A stretch of DNA of 64,000 nucleotides from Ampelocalamus luodianensis (lineage: Eukaryota; Streptophyta; Magnoliopsida; Poales; Poaceae): NCBI GenBank assembly GCA_036346255.1, contig CM070625.1, forward strand, positions 15,461,488 to 15,525,487, given 5' to 3'. Every line of letters starts with the position of its first letter. Position 1 is the first letter of the stretch. Of this stretch, positions 33,321 to 45,409 are shown in pieces. The position numbers were made by a program, and so were the translations under genes. The notes under the pieces are model-generated. The model was given only the letters and a program-made list of their open reading frames with translations, did no database searches and was not told the origin of the DNA.

Positions 33321-34860
33321 CTCCTCTTAGCAAGAAAAGGACACTAGCATACTTCACAATTTTCTATTGTTGATCGTTCTATTTATGGGCGAGGAGCAGG
33401 CGCACGGCGTATGAAAGTAGGTGAGCATAGATGAATCACTCTTTATGAAGTCAGAAGAAAGTTGTTTTGTAAAACCGGTGGCTAGTTTAATTCTCCCCTT
33501 TTCGAGTTAACAGTCACTTTTGTTGATATCTATTTTTTTTGTTAGCATTCCATTTATATCTTAATAATTACAAGAAATCTGAGGTTATAGACAAACAACG
33601 ATATCTCAGTTCTGTATTGGAGTTAAAAAAAAAAAAGAAAGAAAAAAATCATTTTTGGTTTCTGTTACATTAATTTCTTTGGTGTACGACTGCACGTAGT
33701 TCTCTTCCTTCTCTAAACCAACAGGAGCTACATGTACGTAGAGAGATTTTGCTCTGTTTCTCAAAGAAAACGAAAAAGTCCACTTTACTCTCCCAGAGTT
33801 TTGAGTTTGTTTGGTTAATCCTATGAAATTTCATATAGTCCATTTAACCCTCTAGAGTTTCAATACCGAATTACTTCACCCCTAAGAAGGTTTTAAGATT
33901 GCACACTTGTGGAGCAACAGAGGCGACGTTTTAGCGTGGTCGAGTGTTTCTCGACCGGAGGAGGGGAGGGCATGGGAAAAGGCAGAGCGCCAGCATCACA
34001 TCAAGCGTACAAGCGTCGTGACGAGCGAAGCGCGGTCGGTGCGTGCAAGGAGCTCGTGCGGCACGGCGAGCAGAGAACACGCGGCACGGCGAGCGGAGCT
34101 CGTGCGACGAGGATAGCGCTCAAGCGATGCGTGCAGGTTGGCCACGACGAGTGGAGCGTTGCAGAGTGCGTGCAGATTGGGCACGACGAGGATAGCGGCC
34201 CGTCGAACATGGCATGGCTTCCTTCCTCCCAGACTCCCAGTGCGTTCTTGCGGGCTACTCAACTGTGAGAGCTCTCGTTGCTTCTTTCTTGCCTTGGGTA
34301 CTGCACCGATGATAGAGTTATATTACTGATGATCAGTAAATAGCTTCCTGAGGATGTATGGAAGAAGTTGATTGGAGAGTGTTTTGTGTTTTGTGTGTAG
34401 TAGAGAATTGTGTCCGGAAGTTCAGTGTTTTGTGTAGTAGAGAATTATGTTATTGAAAATCCTGTGATGCATTAATTTGCATATTGTGCCGTATCAGACT
34501 TACTAGTACTGCACGACAAATTACTTCTTTGAGCTGGCCTGGAGCTTAAAAAAATGAAATACCATATAAATTAAAATACTACGAAATATCCTGATACTTT
34601 TGTCCTCGGTATCTAAACAATTGTGCAACACCTTTTTCCATGAAGTATCAGAACTAACGTTTCAGCTAGCGTTAATAACAAGCAAACGAGAGGGGTTGGG
34701 TTCCTTAGAACACCTTGATTTTCCTTGTATCGTCGAATCTCAAGAGTTGAGCTGAGATGGCGCCACGCACAATGAACTACATCTATAGCAAAAGCGAGGA
34801 GAAGAAATATCGAACTCTGGATTGCAAGGTGGTCTGACCACACCAATCTGCAAAGAATAA
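33321..34860. other. Non-coding interval
   Basis: No gene is supported. Around 34060-34200 short phrases such as 'ggcacggcgagc' and 'gcgtgcag(g/a)ttgg(c/g)cacgacgag' occur twice each, a degenerate short tandem repeat in a GC-rich patch. The open frames there have no recognised domain. Confidence 0.35.
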
Positions 34861-34861
34861 A

Positions 34862-35190
34862 CCTTGCTTGTCACCATGTGAGCGTAGACACGCTAAATGA
34901 GCAGGACGCCAGCGACAAACTGAAGCTCAAATTCTCCATGCATCCCATTCCAATCCAAGCAGACATCCCGAGCTAGCGGACCGGCGGCCGGTGCCATTTA
35001 AGGTCCTCGTCGCCCTCTCCTCTAGCAATGGAAGACGTGAGCAAGTTTTTGCTACAGTTTTAGGTCTTGCTAACTACATGGCCAAGAAGCCAATGCGCTG
35101 CTATTTATGGATGCCGTGTATATGTGCAGAGTGACTCGGACTTGACTTCAGTGCTTCAACAACTATGGCACCAGATATTTTATATTGTGT
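34862..35190 (+). repeat. Copy B of the recurring low-copy segment
   Basis: It has catgcatcccattcc (34938), gccggtgccatttaaggtcc (34987, with a TATA-like catttaagg), cctcgtcgccctc (35005), then ttgctacagttttaggtctt (35048) and agtgactcggacttgactt (35130). The order matches copies A, C, D and E. A 12-codon frame at 35028 reads MEDVSKFLLQF followed by a stop. No longer coding sequence is visible. Confidence 0.45.
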
Positions 35191-35199
35191 GTAGGCTAA

Positions 35200-35389
35200 C
35201 AGCATGTACAATGGTATAGATAACTGCTATTTATAGTATATTTTTATGTTATCTATAAACAATACTAAAGATAGCTCCTACAATAAGTTGTCTTTTTACA
35301 TATATCTATAGACAACTCTTATCCACGTCATCTAATATTCTACGTAGCAAATTGTACAGACAACTAACATCATATTATTGTACATACTC
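35200..35389. mobile_element. Tourist-like MITE
   Basis: Ends CAGCATGTACAATGGTA and, reverse-complemented, GAGTATGTACAATAATA are inverted repeats flanked by TAA (35197-35199 and 35390-35392). At 190 bp, AT-rich and non-coding, it is typical of PIF/Harbinger MITEs. Confidence 0.65.
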
Positions 35390-35392
35390 TAA

Positions 35393-36140
35393 TAGTAGAG
35401 CAGTAATTAAGCTCAGGCGTCGAAGTTTTACATGGTTGTTCAGAGCAGTCATCTGCTCTCTTTCTCTGACACGAACTCAATCCAGTGGCAGGGTGGCTTC
35501 ACGTGTTGTTGTACGCGTGGCGGCGCGGGACGAGGCCGGGCTACAGAGCCCAAACGACGTTGCTGAAAAGGCCGGCCGGTACATCACCTTTGCTTCTAGT
35601 GTCGTCGCACGCGCGCGACGCGAGACAGGAGGCTGGGCCAGCCGAAACGAGTGAACGACGGAAATTCAGAAACGAATTGTGCTCCACGGGGGGACAACCT
35701 CTCAGTGGCTACCAAATGAAGTTATTTTTACTGTACTTACAAATTTATTGGACGCGCTCTGTTAGAATTTACTGCATATAGCCCACATCTGTTGGGATTG
35801 ATCCGCTCGAACGGGGTCTGGCATAAGTGGGTGGTGACACGTGGGTCATGCGGCTCGGTGGGAGACGGACTCGTCGGGGCACGAAAACTGGTTGAACGTA
35901 TAATAACTTATTCTATACCTAGTTGCATAATAGTATGTCTATACAGAGAGAGGGGAAGAAACACACATAAATAAGTTACATATCATGCGTGGATGATTGA
36001 CATACAATCTTTGAAATAACGAGGTGTCGAGTGTTTGAGATTTAAATTAGTATCGTTGATCTAGCAATAGTGTTTCACGACGGCAACCAGGAAGATCTTT
36101 TTAGCAATAGAGAGCTTTCGCTGCTGCTCCCATCAATTTT
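35393..36140. other. Non-coding interval
   Basis: A GC-rich patch (35500-35660) gives short open frames (35352-35654, 35485-35781) with no domain match. No terminal repeats were seen. Confidence 0.3.
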
Positions 36141-36145
36141 ATTAA

Positions 36146-36175
36146 CTAGAATGATACCCCGTGCGTTGCAACGGA
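36146..36175 (-). mobile_element. Possible Helitron 3' terminus 1
   Basis: On the minus strand a hairpin built on CCGTTGCAACG...CGGGG is followed after about 8 bases by CTAG and then T. This fits the Helitron rule of a 3' hairpin, then CTRR, inserted before T. The element body would extend to the right; its 5' TC end was not located. Confidence 0.4.
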
Positions 36176-36533
36176 ATTTGTAGAAATAAATTTGTTGGTG
36201 GTAATGTTTGAACAAATCAAGGTAAAACATAGTAAAACCTAAAATAATTAGAAGACAACGTAAATGAGAGCACATCTATGACACTTAATTTTCATCCAAA
36301 GTTTATGAAGGTGATGTGGTTACATGAGAGAGGAGAGAAAATAATATTGATTGTAGTTAGTGGAGATTACTTGTTTAATATACATAGACGAGACAAGACT
36401 CATCATAAGAGCTGTTCACAATCCGGCACACAAGTACGTACCCTAACATTCCATCTCTAGAAGAACGACACCACCTTTTTCTAGCCACGACACCACCTTT
36501 TTCCGGTCACATCACTACGCCTTATTACACAAA

Positions 36534-36561
36534 CTAGAAGGAAGCCGCGCCATTGGCGCGG
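36534..36561 (-). mobile_element. Possible Helitron 3' terminus 2
   Basis: On the minus strand a perfect 7-bp stem CCGCGCC/GGCGCGG with a 3-base loop (36545-36561) is followed by cttccttCTAG and then T. This is a second Helitron-type 3' end in the same orientation, about 390 bp from the first. Its 5' end was not found. Confidence 0.45.
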
Positions 36562-36763
36562 AGGAACCCGAGATAAATGTCATCATCAAGGAAGACCACA
36601 TTGTTGAGTTTCGAAAGAGATGGTTAAATAAATAAGAACAATCAGGTAAAGAACCGAGAACATAACAACATGACATGTTTTTTTTTTATATATAGAATAT
36701 TGTCAGAGTCTTTGTATAGATTATGTATGGCCTAATTTGAAGGTAAAAACAGTGTTTATGTTC

Positions 36764-37140
36764 TGGGGAGGTCGTGAGGAGGTCCTAGGGAGGTCCTGAG
36801 GAGGTTCCGAGAAGGTTCTCGGGAGGTCCTAGGGAGGATCTGGAGGGAGGTCCTGAGGATGTCCTAGAGGGAAAAAAATTCTCTGGGACGGGGCCTCCAG
36901 GACCTCCCCTAGGACCTCCCTCTAGGACCTCCTGTGGACTTCCTCCAGGACCTCTCAGGACCTCCCCAGGACCTCCTCTAGAACCCCCTCTAGGACCTCC
37001 TCGGAACCTCCTCTAGGACCTCCTCCAGGACCTCCTGGGGACCTCCGCGGAACCTCCGCAGGACCTCCCCAGAACCTCCTTTAGGACCTCTCTCCAGGAC
37101 CTCCCTCTAGAACCTCCTCGGGACCTCCCTCTAGGACGGA
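36764..37140. repeat. Inverted AGGTCCT/AGGACCT minisatellite
   Basis: The left arm (about 36764-36865) repeats 'gaggtcctnnggaggt'; the right arm (about 36893-37137) repeats the complementary 'aggacctcc' some 20 times in units of about 10-17 bp. The phrase 'ttctctgggacggggcct' occurs at the junction (36880) and again after the right arm (37147). Single strands could fold into a long GC-rich hairpin. Confidence 0.8.
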
Positions 37141-37160
37141 AAAAATTCTCTGGGACGGGG

Positions 37161-37520
37161 CCTCACAGCTGTCCTCCCAAGGCCCGTCCGGTTCTGGACA
37201 CGTGTGCAGCGAGAGAAGCAATCTAAAAGCGCCCCAACTCACGGAAGGTCTTGGGGAGGTCGTTTTGCAAAGACCACCCTCACGGGAGGTCCTGGGGAGG
37301 TCGTTTTGCAGTTAGATAATATTTATCGTAGGTGAAAATAATGTCTAAGAAATTACGACTACAGAAATGATCCAAGGATGGCTTGCTTGAGTGTACAAGG
37401 TTTAGTTTGACGTTGGTTGTATTTTAGGATACTCTTCTCGTTTCCGTGAACGCTCGGCGTGCAAAACTCCACCGAAGTCATTTTCTCGGCCACTCGTCCG
37501 CAACCGCCAATGTCGCACCG
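37161..37520. other. Spacer with a short direct repeat
   Basis: The phrase 'ggtc(t/c)tggggaggtcgttttgca' occurs at about 37242 and 37282, related to the adjoining minisatellite. No coding sequence is supported. Confidence 0.45.
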
Positions 37521-37524
37521 GATC

Positions 37525-37745
37525 CTTCGCTTTTTCCTCTTTTTCTTTTTCTTATCCTTTTCCTTCTTTTTCATTTTCCTCTCCCCCTTTTCCTTATTTT
37601 ATTTTCCTTTATTTCCTCTCTTCCCTTTCTTTCTCCCCCCTTTTTTCCTTTCCTTACAGACCTCATTTTTCTTCTTTCTTTCCTCCTCTTCCTTTTTCCC
37701 CCATTCTTTCTTCCTCTCTTCTTTTCTTCTCTTCCTCTAGAGATT
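37525..37745. repeat. Long polypyrimidine (CT-rich) tract
   Basis: About 220 bp are almost entirely C and T on the plus strand. The long plus-strand frame here (Phe/Leu/Ser/Pro-rich) and the minus-strand frame (Lys/Arg/Glu-rich) follow from composition and are not called as genes. Confidence 0.8.
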
Positions 37746-38063
37746 TCCTCCCTCCAGCTACTCTGCATCCCCTTCGGCTGGGCCGCCGCCCCACTGAAGC
37801 CACCGCCTCCCGCCGCCCACACGCAGCGCGCCGCCTCCCACCGGCTGCGCCTTGGTGTCGCTGCCACCTTCTCGGCCGTCGTCGCACACCATGCCACTCG
37901 GGCTGCCTCGGCTCGCCTCTTGGGCCTTCGTCGCTCCGGCGCCGCCCCAGCCACCGCCCAACTCCACAGTAGCATCAACAGTGCTGCCGCGCCGCTCGAC
38001 CTCCCCTGTCCCCGTCTTCTCCTCCACTGCTTCCTAATTGATCTTGTGGTTGATGATCCATAG
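37746..38063. other. GC-rich interval before a Copia element
   Basis: Proline/alanine-rich open frames on both strands arise from composition. They match no domain I know. Confidence 0.3.
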
Positions 38064-38199
38064 TGTAAGCAGTTATGATCCACCTTTGTAGCGTGTGTTA
38101 GTTCCACCTTTGTAGCGTGTGCTGTTGTGCCTTGTATACATGTATAAATACCTGTGATCAATACAAGTCAAGTGTGTTGAATCTATTCTCTCTTCTACA
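38064..38199 (+). repeat. 5' LTR of the Ale-like Copia
   Basis: 136 bp with an internal direct repeat 'tccacctttgtagcgtgtg' (twice) and a TATA-like 'gtataaata' near 38140. Ends at the primer-binding site. Confidence 0.85.
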
Positions 38200-38289
38200 T
38201 GGTATCAGAAGCTCAACATTCCTGCGAACCTTGAGCCAACCTCTTCCGCTATTCTCTCCTCCACCTTCCCCTACTTTTTGGATCTTCTC

Positions 38290-41200
38290 ATGAGTCCACC
38301 GGAGACCTCCCTGCTGGCTGATCACTCTACCGCCGGTGTGCTCCCCTCCGACCCGACCAACGCGACCGGCACACCCCTCGCCGCATCGCCCGCGGCACCG
38401 GCTGTCACCTCGGCCATGCTACAGATGATCAACATCAAGCAGCATGTGCCAATCGTCCTGGACTTGAAGGCTTCCAACTACATGCCATGGCGTACGTTCT
38501 TCAACACCATCTTTGGCAAGTTCGCCGTCACGTTTCCCGTCGACAGCACCACGCCAAACCACGACGACCGCAAGTGGACTCAGATCGACTTCACCATTGT
38601 CAACTGGCTCACACCACCGTGACGCCGGAGATCCTCTCCATCCTGCTCCAGCCCAATGACACGGCATTCGCTGTCTGGACCGCGCTGGAAGAGATCTTCA
38701 ACGACAACAAGCTCACATGTGCCGTGTATGTTGCGTCCGAATTCCAAAGCTTCTTCCAGGGCGACCTATCCATCACGGCATACTGCTTGTGATTGAAGAC
38801 CCTCGCGGATAGCCTCTGTGATCTCGGGCAGCCAGTGACGGACCAAACAATGGTTCTGAACATGCTACGAGGCCTCAATCCCACCTTCCATCATGCCATC
38901 CCAATCCTAACCATGCAGGTCCCCTTCTGTCGTTTCTTTGCGCGCGCTCCTTCCTCCTTCTTAAGGAGCATCACAAAGACCAAGCTGCCAAGCAGGCAGC
39001 AACGACGGGCTTCCACACTGCAAGTCTGCCATGGCTGGGCACCGTGGCGTAACCGGCCTCTACACCGTGTCAGTGCCACCGCCGCACACCTAAGGCGGCT
39101 CTTCCTCCAAACCCAAAGGCAAAAAGACCTGGAAACACTCCAACAACAATGTCGGCTCTAACACCGTAGCTCCGGCAGGGCTCTGCGTGGGCCACAGCTG
39201 AGCGCACCATGGATGCCACCTCCCGCACATCCTTGGAGTGGGATGTTCCAGGCGTGGCCTGCTCAATGGCGTGCCCCAGGATCGGGTCTGCTCGGGCCAC
39301 GTCCATCCCTGGTGCCAACCACGCCCACGGCGCCTCATGCGTTCACAGCTGCCTCCCTGCCCATGGCGCAGCTGTCCTACGCACCTCTATACCAGTCGTC
39401 GACCGTTTGGGACCAGGCTCCCCTCATTGTGGCCTTGAATCACATGTCCATGTAGTCATCTCCTTCTGCTGGGGAAGAATGGTTCATGGACACTGGCGCC
39501 ACCTCCCATATGGCATCAAACCTCTGGTATTCTTTCCACTGTTAACCCCCTCATACCTTCCTCCCGCATTATTGTCGGCAACGGCAACACTCTACCCATT
39601 GTTAACACTAGTCATACTTCCATTTCTACATCTTCCACTCCTTTACATCTACGTAATATTCTTATTTCTCCTACTCTTATCAAGAATCTTGTTTTCGTTC
39701 GTTCTTTTACTTGTGATAATTCTGTTTCGGTGGAATTTGACCCTCATGGTTTTTCTGTCAAGGATCTTCAAACCAAAGCAATGATTCTTCGATGTAACAG
39801 CCATGGTGACCTCTATCCACTTCTACCGCATCACTCCTTCGATCCACCGCAAAGTCTTCACGCCTCAACTGTCCACCTTTGGCATCAGCGTCTCGGCCAC
39901 CCTGGGCGGGAATCTCTAGCTTACACTTTGAAACAATATGGATTTTTATTTAATAAGGCAGAGCCTCATTCTTGTCATGCCTGCCGATTAGGAAAGCATA
40001 TACGTTTGCCTTTTCCATCATCTTCTACAATTACATCTTTTCCCTTCAATTGTTACATTGCGATGTATGGACATCACTTGTGTTAAGCATTTCTAGAAAT
40101 CAATACTATCTTGTCATTCTTGATGATTTTAGTCACTATGTATGGATGTTTCCGCTACATCGCAAGTCCGAGGCTTTTCCAACTCTTCTCTCTTTCCATG
40201 CCTATGTGACCACACAATTCAAATGTCCAATTCTTTCCTTCCAAACAGACAATGGAAAAGAATTTGACAATCATGCCTCCCGTGCTTTCTTCTCTAGTAG
40301 AGGCATTATACTATGACTCTCGTGTCCGTATACATCTCCCCAAAATGGCAAAGCAGAGCGTATTCTTCGTACACTCAATGATAGTGTTCGGTCCCTTCTT
40401 TTCCTTGCCGCTATCCCATCATCATTTTGGGCTGAGGCACTAGCCACCGCTACATATCTTCTGAACCGCCGGCCTTGCAAACCACGTCGCTTTCTTACAC
40501 CATATGAGATTCTCTTTGGTGCACCACCGGAGTACGCTCATCTCCGTGTCTTTGGTTGTCTTTGCTATCCAAACTTATCATCTACAACCATTCATAAGCT
40601 TGCTCTGTGATCTGCCGCTTGCATCTTCCTTGGTTATCCGACGGATCACAAAGGCTACCGTTGTTACAATCCAGAAACACGGCAAATCATTGTGTCACGG
40701 CATGTTTACTTTGATGAGTCTATTTTTCCGTTTCAGGGACACAATTGTGCACCATCATCTACCAAAGACATTGAGGACAATCCAGCTGATTCGGAGCCCT
40801 ACGTGCATGGCGTGCATGGCTTATCACCTCGCCAAGAGCCACCTGCAGCATGCTCCAAAACAACCCACACGCAATCTGCTTTCCCAACTCCCGCCGCTCG
40901 CGTACAGGCCACCCAAACTTCACCCGCTTCTCCTGCTCGCGAGGCCACCCCAAATGCGCCCACTTCTCCCGCTTGCACAACTACCTCGCAGGCCACCGCA
41001 ACTGCACCCGCTGCTGTTGCTCACGCACCTCCCTCGCTGCCCATGCCTCCCGCGCCCACTAACCAAAACCAACAAATCTTGCCGCATCCGATGGTGACGT
41101 GTTCCAAAGCTGGCATCCACAAACCAAATCCCAAATATGCGCATGTTTCAACTACATCCATCTCTCCACTTCCTAAAATTGTGGACACTGCTCTAAAAGA

Positions 41201-42718
41201 TCCCAACTGGCTATCTGCCATGCAAGAGGAGTACGCCGCATTGATCGCTAACAAAACTTGGACGTTGGTGCCTCGTCCTCGTGGTGTTCACCTTATCTCC
41301 GGCAAGTGGGTGTTCCGCCACAAGCTGCGACCAGACGGCTCGCTCGAGCGATACAAAGCAAGATGGGTGGTGCGTGGCTTCTCTCAACGGCCCGGCATCG
41401 ACTTCGCTGATACCTTTAGCCTCGTCGTGAAGCCGGCGACGATACGTACCGTGCTCACCATTGCAGCTCAACGGCGGTGGCCAATCCACCAACTAGACGT
41501 CAAAAATGTGTTTCTCCATGGCGATCTTCGAGAGCGTGTCTACTGTCAGCAGCCAGCCGGATTTGTCAACATCAAGCATCCCGATCATGCGTGTCTTCTC
41601 TCCAAGTCCCTCTACGGCCTCAAGCAAGCGCCACGGGTCTGGTACACGCGGTTCGCGAACTTCATCCACACGACGGTTTCCACACCACCGTCTCGGACAC
41701 GTCGCTCTTTGTTTTCCGATAAGGAACCGAGCTAGCATACCTGCTCCTCTACGTGGACGACATCGTCCTCACGGCTTCATCAAATTCTCTCCTCCGCACC
41801 ATCATCAACTGTCTCCAAACCGAGTTCTTGATGAAGGACCTGGGGCCGTTGAATTTCTTCCTTGGCATTCAGGTCACACGGAGCAACAATAGTTTCTTCC
41901 TCTCCCAGGCGCAATATGCGGAGGATCTGCTGGAGTGGGCGTGCATGTCCAACTGCAAGCCTGTATCCACACCGATGGACACGCGCCCAAAATTCTTGGC
42001 CCACAACGACGCACCTCTTTCTGACCCTTCTGAGTACCGCAGTCTCGCCAGAGCATTACAGTACCTGACGATGACCCATCCGGATCTCGCTTACGCGGTC
42101 CAACAGGTATGTCTGCATATGCACGACCCCCGGGACTGTCACATGGCTCTCATCAAACGCACCTTGCATTATGTTTGCGGCACGATGACACTCGGTCTGC
42201 ATCTCCATGCCTCCGCCACATTGGACATCATGGCGTATTCCGACGGTGACTAGGTCGACTGTCCCGACACGAGACGCTCCACCTCCGGATATTGCATCTA
42301 TCTCGGGGACTCTCTCGTGGCTTGGTCCTCAAAACGCCAGCCAACTGTGTCACTCTCCAGCGCAGAAGCGGAATACGGGGCTGTCACAAATGCGGTCGCC
42401 GAATGCTGCTGGCTGCGTCAGCTCCTAGGAGAACTTCATTGTTCTATCACAAAAGCGACGGTGATCTACTGCGACAACGTCTCTGCTGTGTATATGACTG
42501 CTAATTTGGTTCATCACAGACGTACCAAGCACATCGAGCTGGATATACATTTCGTTCGTGAAAAGGTAGCACTCGGCGATCTCCGTGTTCTCCACGTCCC
42601 AACGAGTCACCAGTTCGTCGATATCATGACAAAGGGATTGCCCACAGCTGTTTTTGAGGAGTTCCGATCCAATCTCTGTATCACCGATGGCGACGCAAAG
42701 ACTGTAGGGGGGGTGTAA
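38290..42718 (+). pseudogene. Copia gag-pol polyprotein, broken
   Basis: Gag (from 38290) reads IKQHVPIVLDLKASNYMPW, shifts frame near 38610, continues PNDTAFAVWTALEEIF, and meets a TGA near 38790. Protease shows FMDTGATSHM at about 39482-39510. The pre-integrase zinc region (39730-40035) has WHQRLGHPG and CHACRLGKH. Integrase follows with LVILDDFSHYVW and FQTDNGKEF, carrying two of its catalytic Asp. Reverse transcriptase (about 41150-41900) has KWVFRHKL, QLDVKNVFLHGDL and LLYVDDIVL, with an intact YVDD. RNase H (42220-42660) has a TAG at 42251 in the D-W-x-D box, then SLSSAEAEYGAV and RTKHIELDIHFV. Several frameshifts make it non-functional. Confidence 0.9.
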
Positions 42719-42780
42719 GCAGTTATGATCCACCTTTGTAGCGTGTGTTAGTTCCACCTTTGTAGCGTGTGCTATTGTGC
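42714..42780 (+). repeat. Truncated 3' LTR of the Ale-like Copia
   Basis: It repeats the first 67 bp of the 5' LTR with one change and then breaks into unrelated sequence containing 'agaggagcta' twice. Confidence 0.8.
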
Positions 42781-43727
42781 AGAGGAGCTACAAAAACTCA
42801 ATAACAGTGTACAGAGGAGCTATGTTTATATGCAATTGCGAAAAAAAAAACCCTAGCAGCTGAGCATTGTCGTGCAATCATGCACGCATTATGCTTATCT
42901 GCCTACATTCCCCATTCTAGGTATTACTTATGAGGTTAATTGCATATATACTTGCATATGAACTCAGCCAAAAAGAAAATAAACTTTTTGATAATGACGC
43001 CAGCGTGTTCGTGCCCTAGGGGCACTGGCATGCGAGCAAAGCACGGCGTGCATGTGCGACACCGTGCCTTGGGGCCACTGGCGTGCGCAATATCGTGCTT
43101 GTAGGGCACAACAGTGATGATGTGGCGGCGCGTCCAGGTGCAGGAAGAACAACGCGACGATGTGGTGGCTCGTCTGGGCATGGGAGTGGCATGTGCACAT
43201 CCGGGCACGAGAGGAACGACGTGGCCGTGTGGCACGCGTCCGGACGCTGGAGGCACGACAGCGGCGGCGTGGCGGCACGTGGCCGTCCGCCCCCCGGGGA
43301 GCGGTGGAGAACGCGTCTGGGCGCGGGGGGAATGGATTTGGACGCGTGTCGGCTACCGGCACGTCTGTTGTGCCATCTTTGGCATTACGACGCGTCGAAG
43401 ACCAATTTTGTTAATAACGATGCTTATAGTACCATTTAGGCTGAAAACACTTCGATATCTTATAGAACAATCTTATCATCATGGCACTAAAGACGGTTGA
43501 CATGTAGGTTATCATATATAAGATTGTTTTTTTGCGTGTATGTTAGCAAGACATGAGTTGCGACTTTTTGAAGGAAAACATGAGTTGAGCCACCGGATCT
43601 TGGCGGTCCTGTTTCACTCAAGTACCAAGTTACTAGACTCAAGTTCCTTGCGGCCTTTCCCACACCAGCCGGCATAAAACCAAACCTACAAACACTCTCA
43701 GTTGCTAGCACGATTGTATCGATAGGG
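42781..43727. other. Interval with part of the recurring low-copy segment
   Basis: A GC-rich block (42990-43370) has 'gtgccctaggggcac'-like motifs related to the TIRs of the next element; its frames show no domain. From about 43440 to 43725 the sequence parallels 55.9-56.3 kb and 62.8-63.1 kb (for example gacggttgacatgtaggtta versus gacggttgacttgtgggtta). It is therefore part of copy C of the low-copy segment. Confidence 0.4.
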
Positions 43728-44094
43728 GAGTTTTTGGCTCATATGGCACTATTGTCGAGCGTAATAACAAATTTGGCATCCTCGCAGCCGTAATGCCAAA
43801 AATGGCATCACAGAGCTACCGGTGGCTAACACGTAGTCAAGTCTGGTCCCAAGGGGGGCAGACTTCACCTCCATCATGCCCTAGGGGCGGACTCCCCCCC
43901 CCATGCGCCACATATGAAGTCCGGTCCCCAGGGGGCCGGACCTGGCGCCACGTGTGAAGTCCGGTCCCTAGGGGTCCGAACCTACCTTGTATGTGCCCCA
44001 AGGGCACGGTGCAGCCGAAGTCAGTGCCCATAGGGCACGGTATTGCCATGCCGTGGCCCTAGGGCCGGAGTCCCCCACAACACATGTGTTTTAT

Positions 44095-44205
44095 GATTCA
44101 TGTGAACCTCTTGGGCGTTTTATGATTTTATGATTTCATGTGAACATCGTTTGTTTTACGATTTTATGTGAACCTCGGGTGCTTTATGATTTCATGTGAA
44201 TCTCC
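44095..44205. repeat. Tandem repeat of about 30 bp in M1
   Basis: About four diverged units of 'ttttatgatttcatgtgaacctcgggtg' follow one another. Confidence 0.75.
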
Positions 44206-44366
44206 GGTGTTGAAGTCGTCTCAAAACCGATGGTCCATCCCCGTCCCCGATGGTTCATAACTTGCTCGATGATGTCCGTCGTAGAATAGTTCAAGTAGGT
44301 CCGGTAGAGGAATGGCTTGCAAGGGATGAAATATCGAGTCAGTTCGGAACAAATCGAAAGGTGCAA
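44184..44366 (-). pseudogene. Small unrecognised frame inside M1
   Basis: A 60-codon minus frame contains RYFIPCKPFLYRTYLNYSTT then IIEQVMNHRGRGWTIGFETT. It lies downstream (minus strand) of the M1 TATA box and AT array. I do not recognise a family. It may be the residue of a captured gene exon or a chance frame. Confidence 0.25.
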
Positions 44367-45200
44367 ACTAATAATGACTAAATTATTTACGACTAGTTAA
44401 CTACGACCAAATTAATTACGACTAATTAATAATGACTAAATTAAAAAAACGACGACTAACTAACTAAGACTAAATTAATTACGACTAATTAATTATGACT
44501 AATTAAATAAGACTAAACTAATTAAGACTAAATAGTAATGGCTAAATTAATTACGACTAACTAGGACTAAATTAATTATCGCTAATTAATTATGATTTAA
44601 TTAATTGTGACTAAATTAATTACTACTAATTAACTAAGACTAATTTGATTACAATTAAATAATAATGACTTAATTAATTATGACTAATTATCCGTGACTA
44701 AATTAATTATGATTTAATAATAATGACTAAATTAATTATGAGTAAATATCTAGAACTAATTAACGAGTACTTAATTAATTGTGACTAATTAATTATGACT
44801 AATTAACTAAGACTAAATTAATTACAACTAATTAACCGCAACTAAATTAATTACAACTAATTAATTTGGACTTAATTAATTGAGATTAATTATTTACGAC
44901 TAATTAACTAAGACTAAATTAATTGTGACTAAATAACTAAGACTATTTTACTTACGAGTAAATAATAATGACTTAATTAATGAATACTAATTAACTATGA
45001 CTAAATTAATGATGATTTAATAATAATGACTAAATTAATTATGAATAAATAACTATGTCTAATTAGTTAGGACTTAATTAATTTCAAGTAATTCATTACG
45101 ACTAATTAACTAAGACTAAATTAAGTAATACTAAATAATAAGGTCTAAATTAATTACGACTAATTAACTATGACTAAATTAACTATAAATAAATTAATTT
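44365..45200. repeat. AT-rich 'gactaaattaattac' array in M1
   Basis: Over 800 bp are built from degenerate units of about 12-14 bp near 'taattacgactaa'. A shorter related array is in M2 (48370-48520). It has no coding potential. Confidence 0.85.
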
Positions 45201-45409
45201 AGCACTAATTACAGAGTTAATAAAGATAATGCATAGGAGGAAAAATTAGATGCTCCTGATGTCAAACTTTCTGTACTAATAAGACTACTAATCACGGCTC
45301 TACACACTCCTTAATCGGTGGCGAAATTGGAACTCGCTCATTCGCTCTAATCTCTCTGTCTCTCTGACGAGCGAGAAAGAGAATGAGAGCGATAGCAAGA
45401 GCGATCCGG

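Larger units (their letters stand above)
38064..42780 (+). mobile_element. Copia retrotransposon with very short LTRs (Ale/Retrofit-like)
   Basis: The 5' LTR (38064-38199, 136 bp) starts TGTAAGCAG and ends TTCTACA, directly followed by the primer-binding site TGGTATCAGAAGC (38200-38212, initiator methionine tRNA type). The polypurine tract aggggggg (42706-42713) precedes a 3' LTR copy starting at 42714 that matches the 5' LTR for 67 bp and then stops. Gag, protease, integrase, reverse transcriptase and RNase H lie in Copia order. The short LTRs and motifs such as FFLGIQVTRSNNSFFLSQ point to the Ale/Retrofit lineage. The 3' LTR truncation prevents a target-duplication test. Confidence 0.88.

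Noticed and set aside
37446..38161. Phe/Leu/Pro-rich plus frame and Lys/Arg-rich minus frame of about 200 codons
   Set aside because: Produced by a polypyrimidine tract and GC-rich flank; no domain or gene structure.
40692..41735. 347-codon frame as an independent gene
   Set aside because: Its C-terminal half is Copia reverse transcriptase and the rest is the Pro/Ala-rich pol linker; it belongs to the Ale-like element.
43083..43500. Open frames of 118-128 codons in a GC-rich patch
   Set aside because: Composition-driven; overlapping frames on both strands and no recognisable domain.
44365..45200. Possible CRISPR-like or satellite array
   Set aside because: Units are degenerate, AT-only and without distinct spacers; it is a minisatellite inside a transposon in a plant genome.
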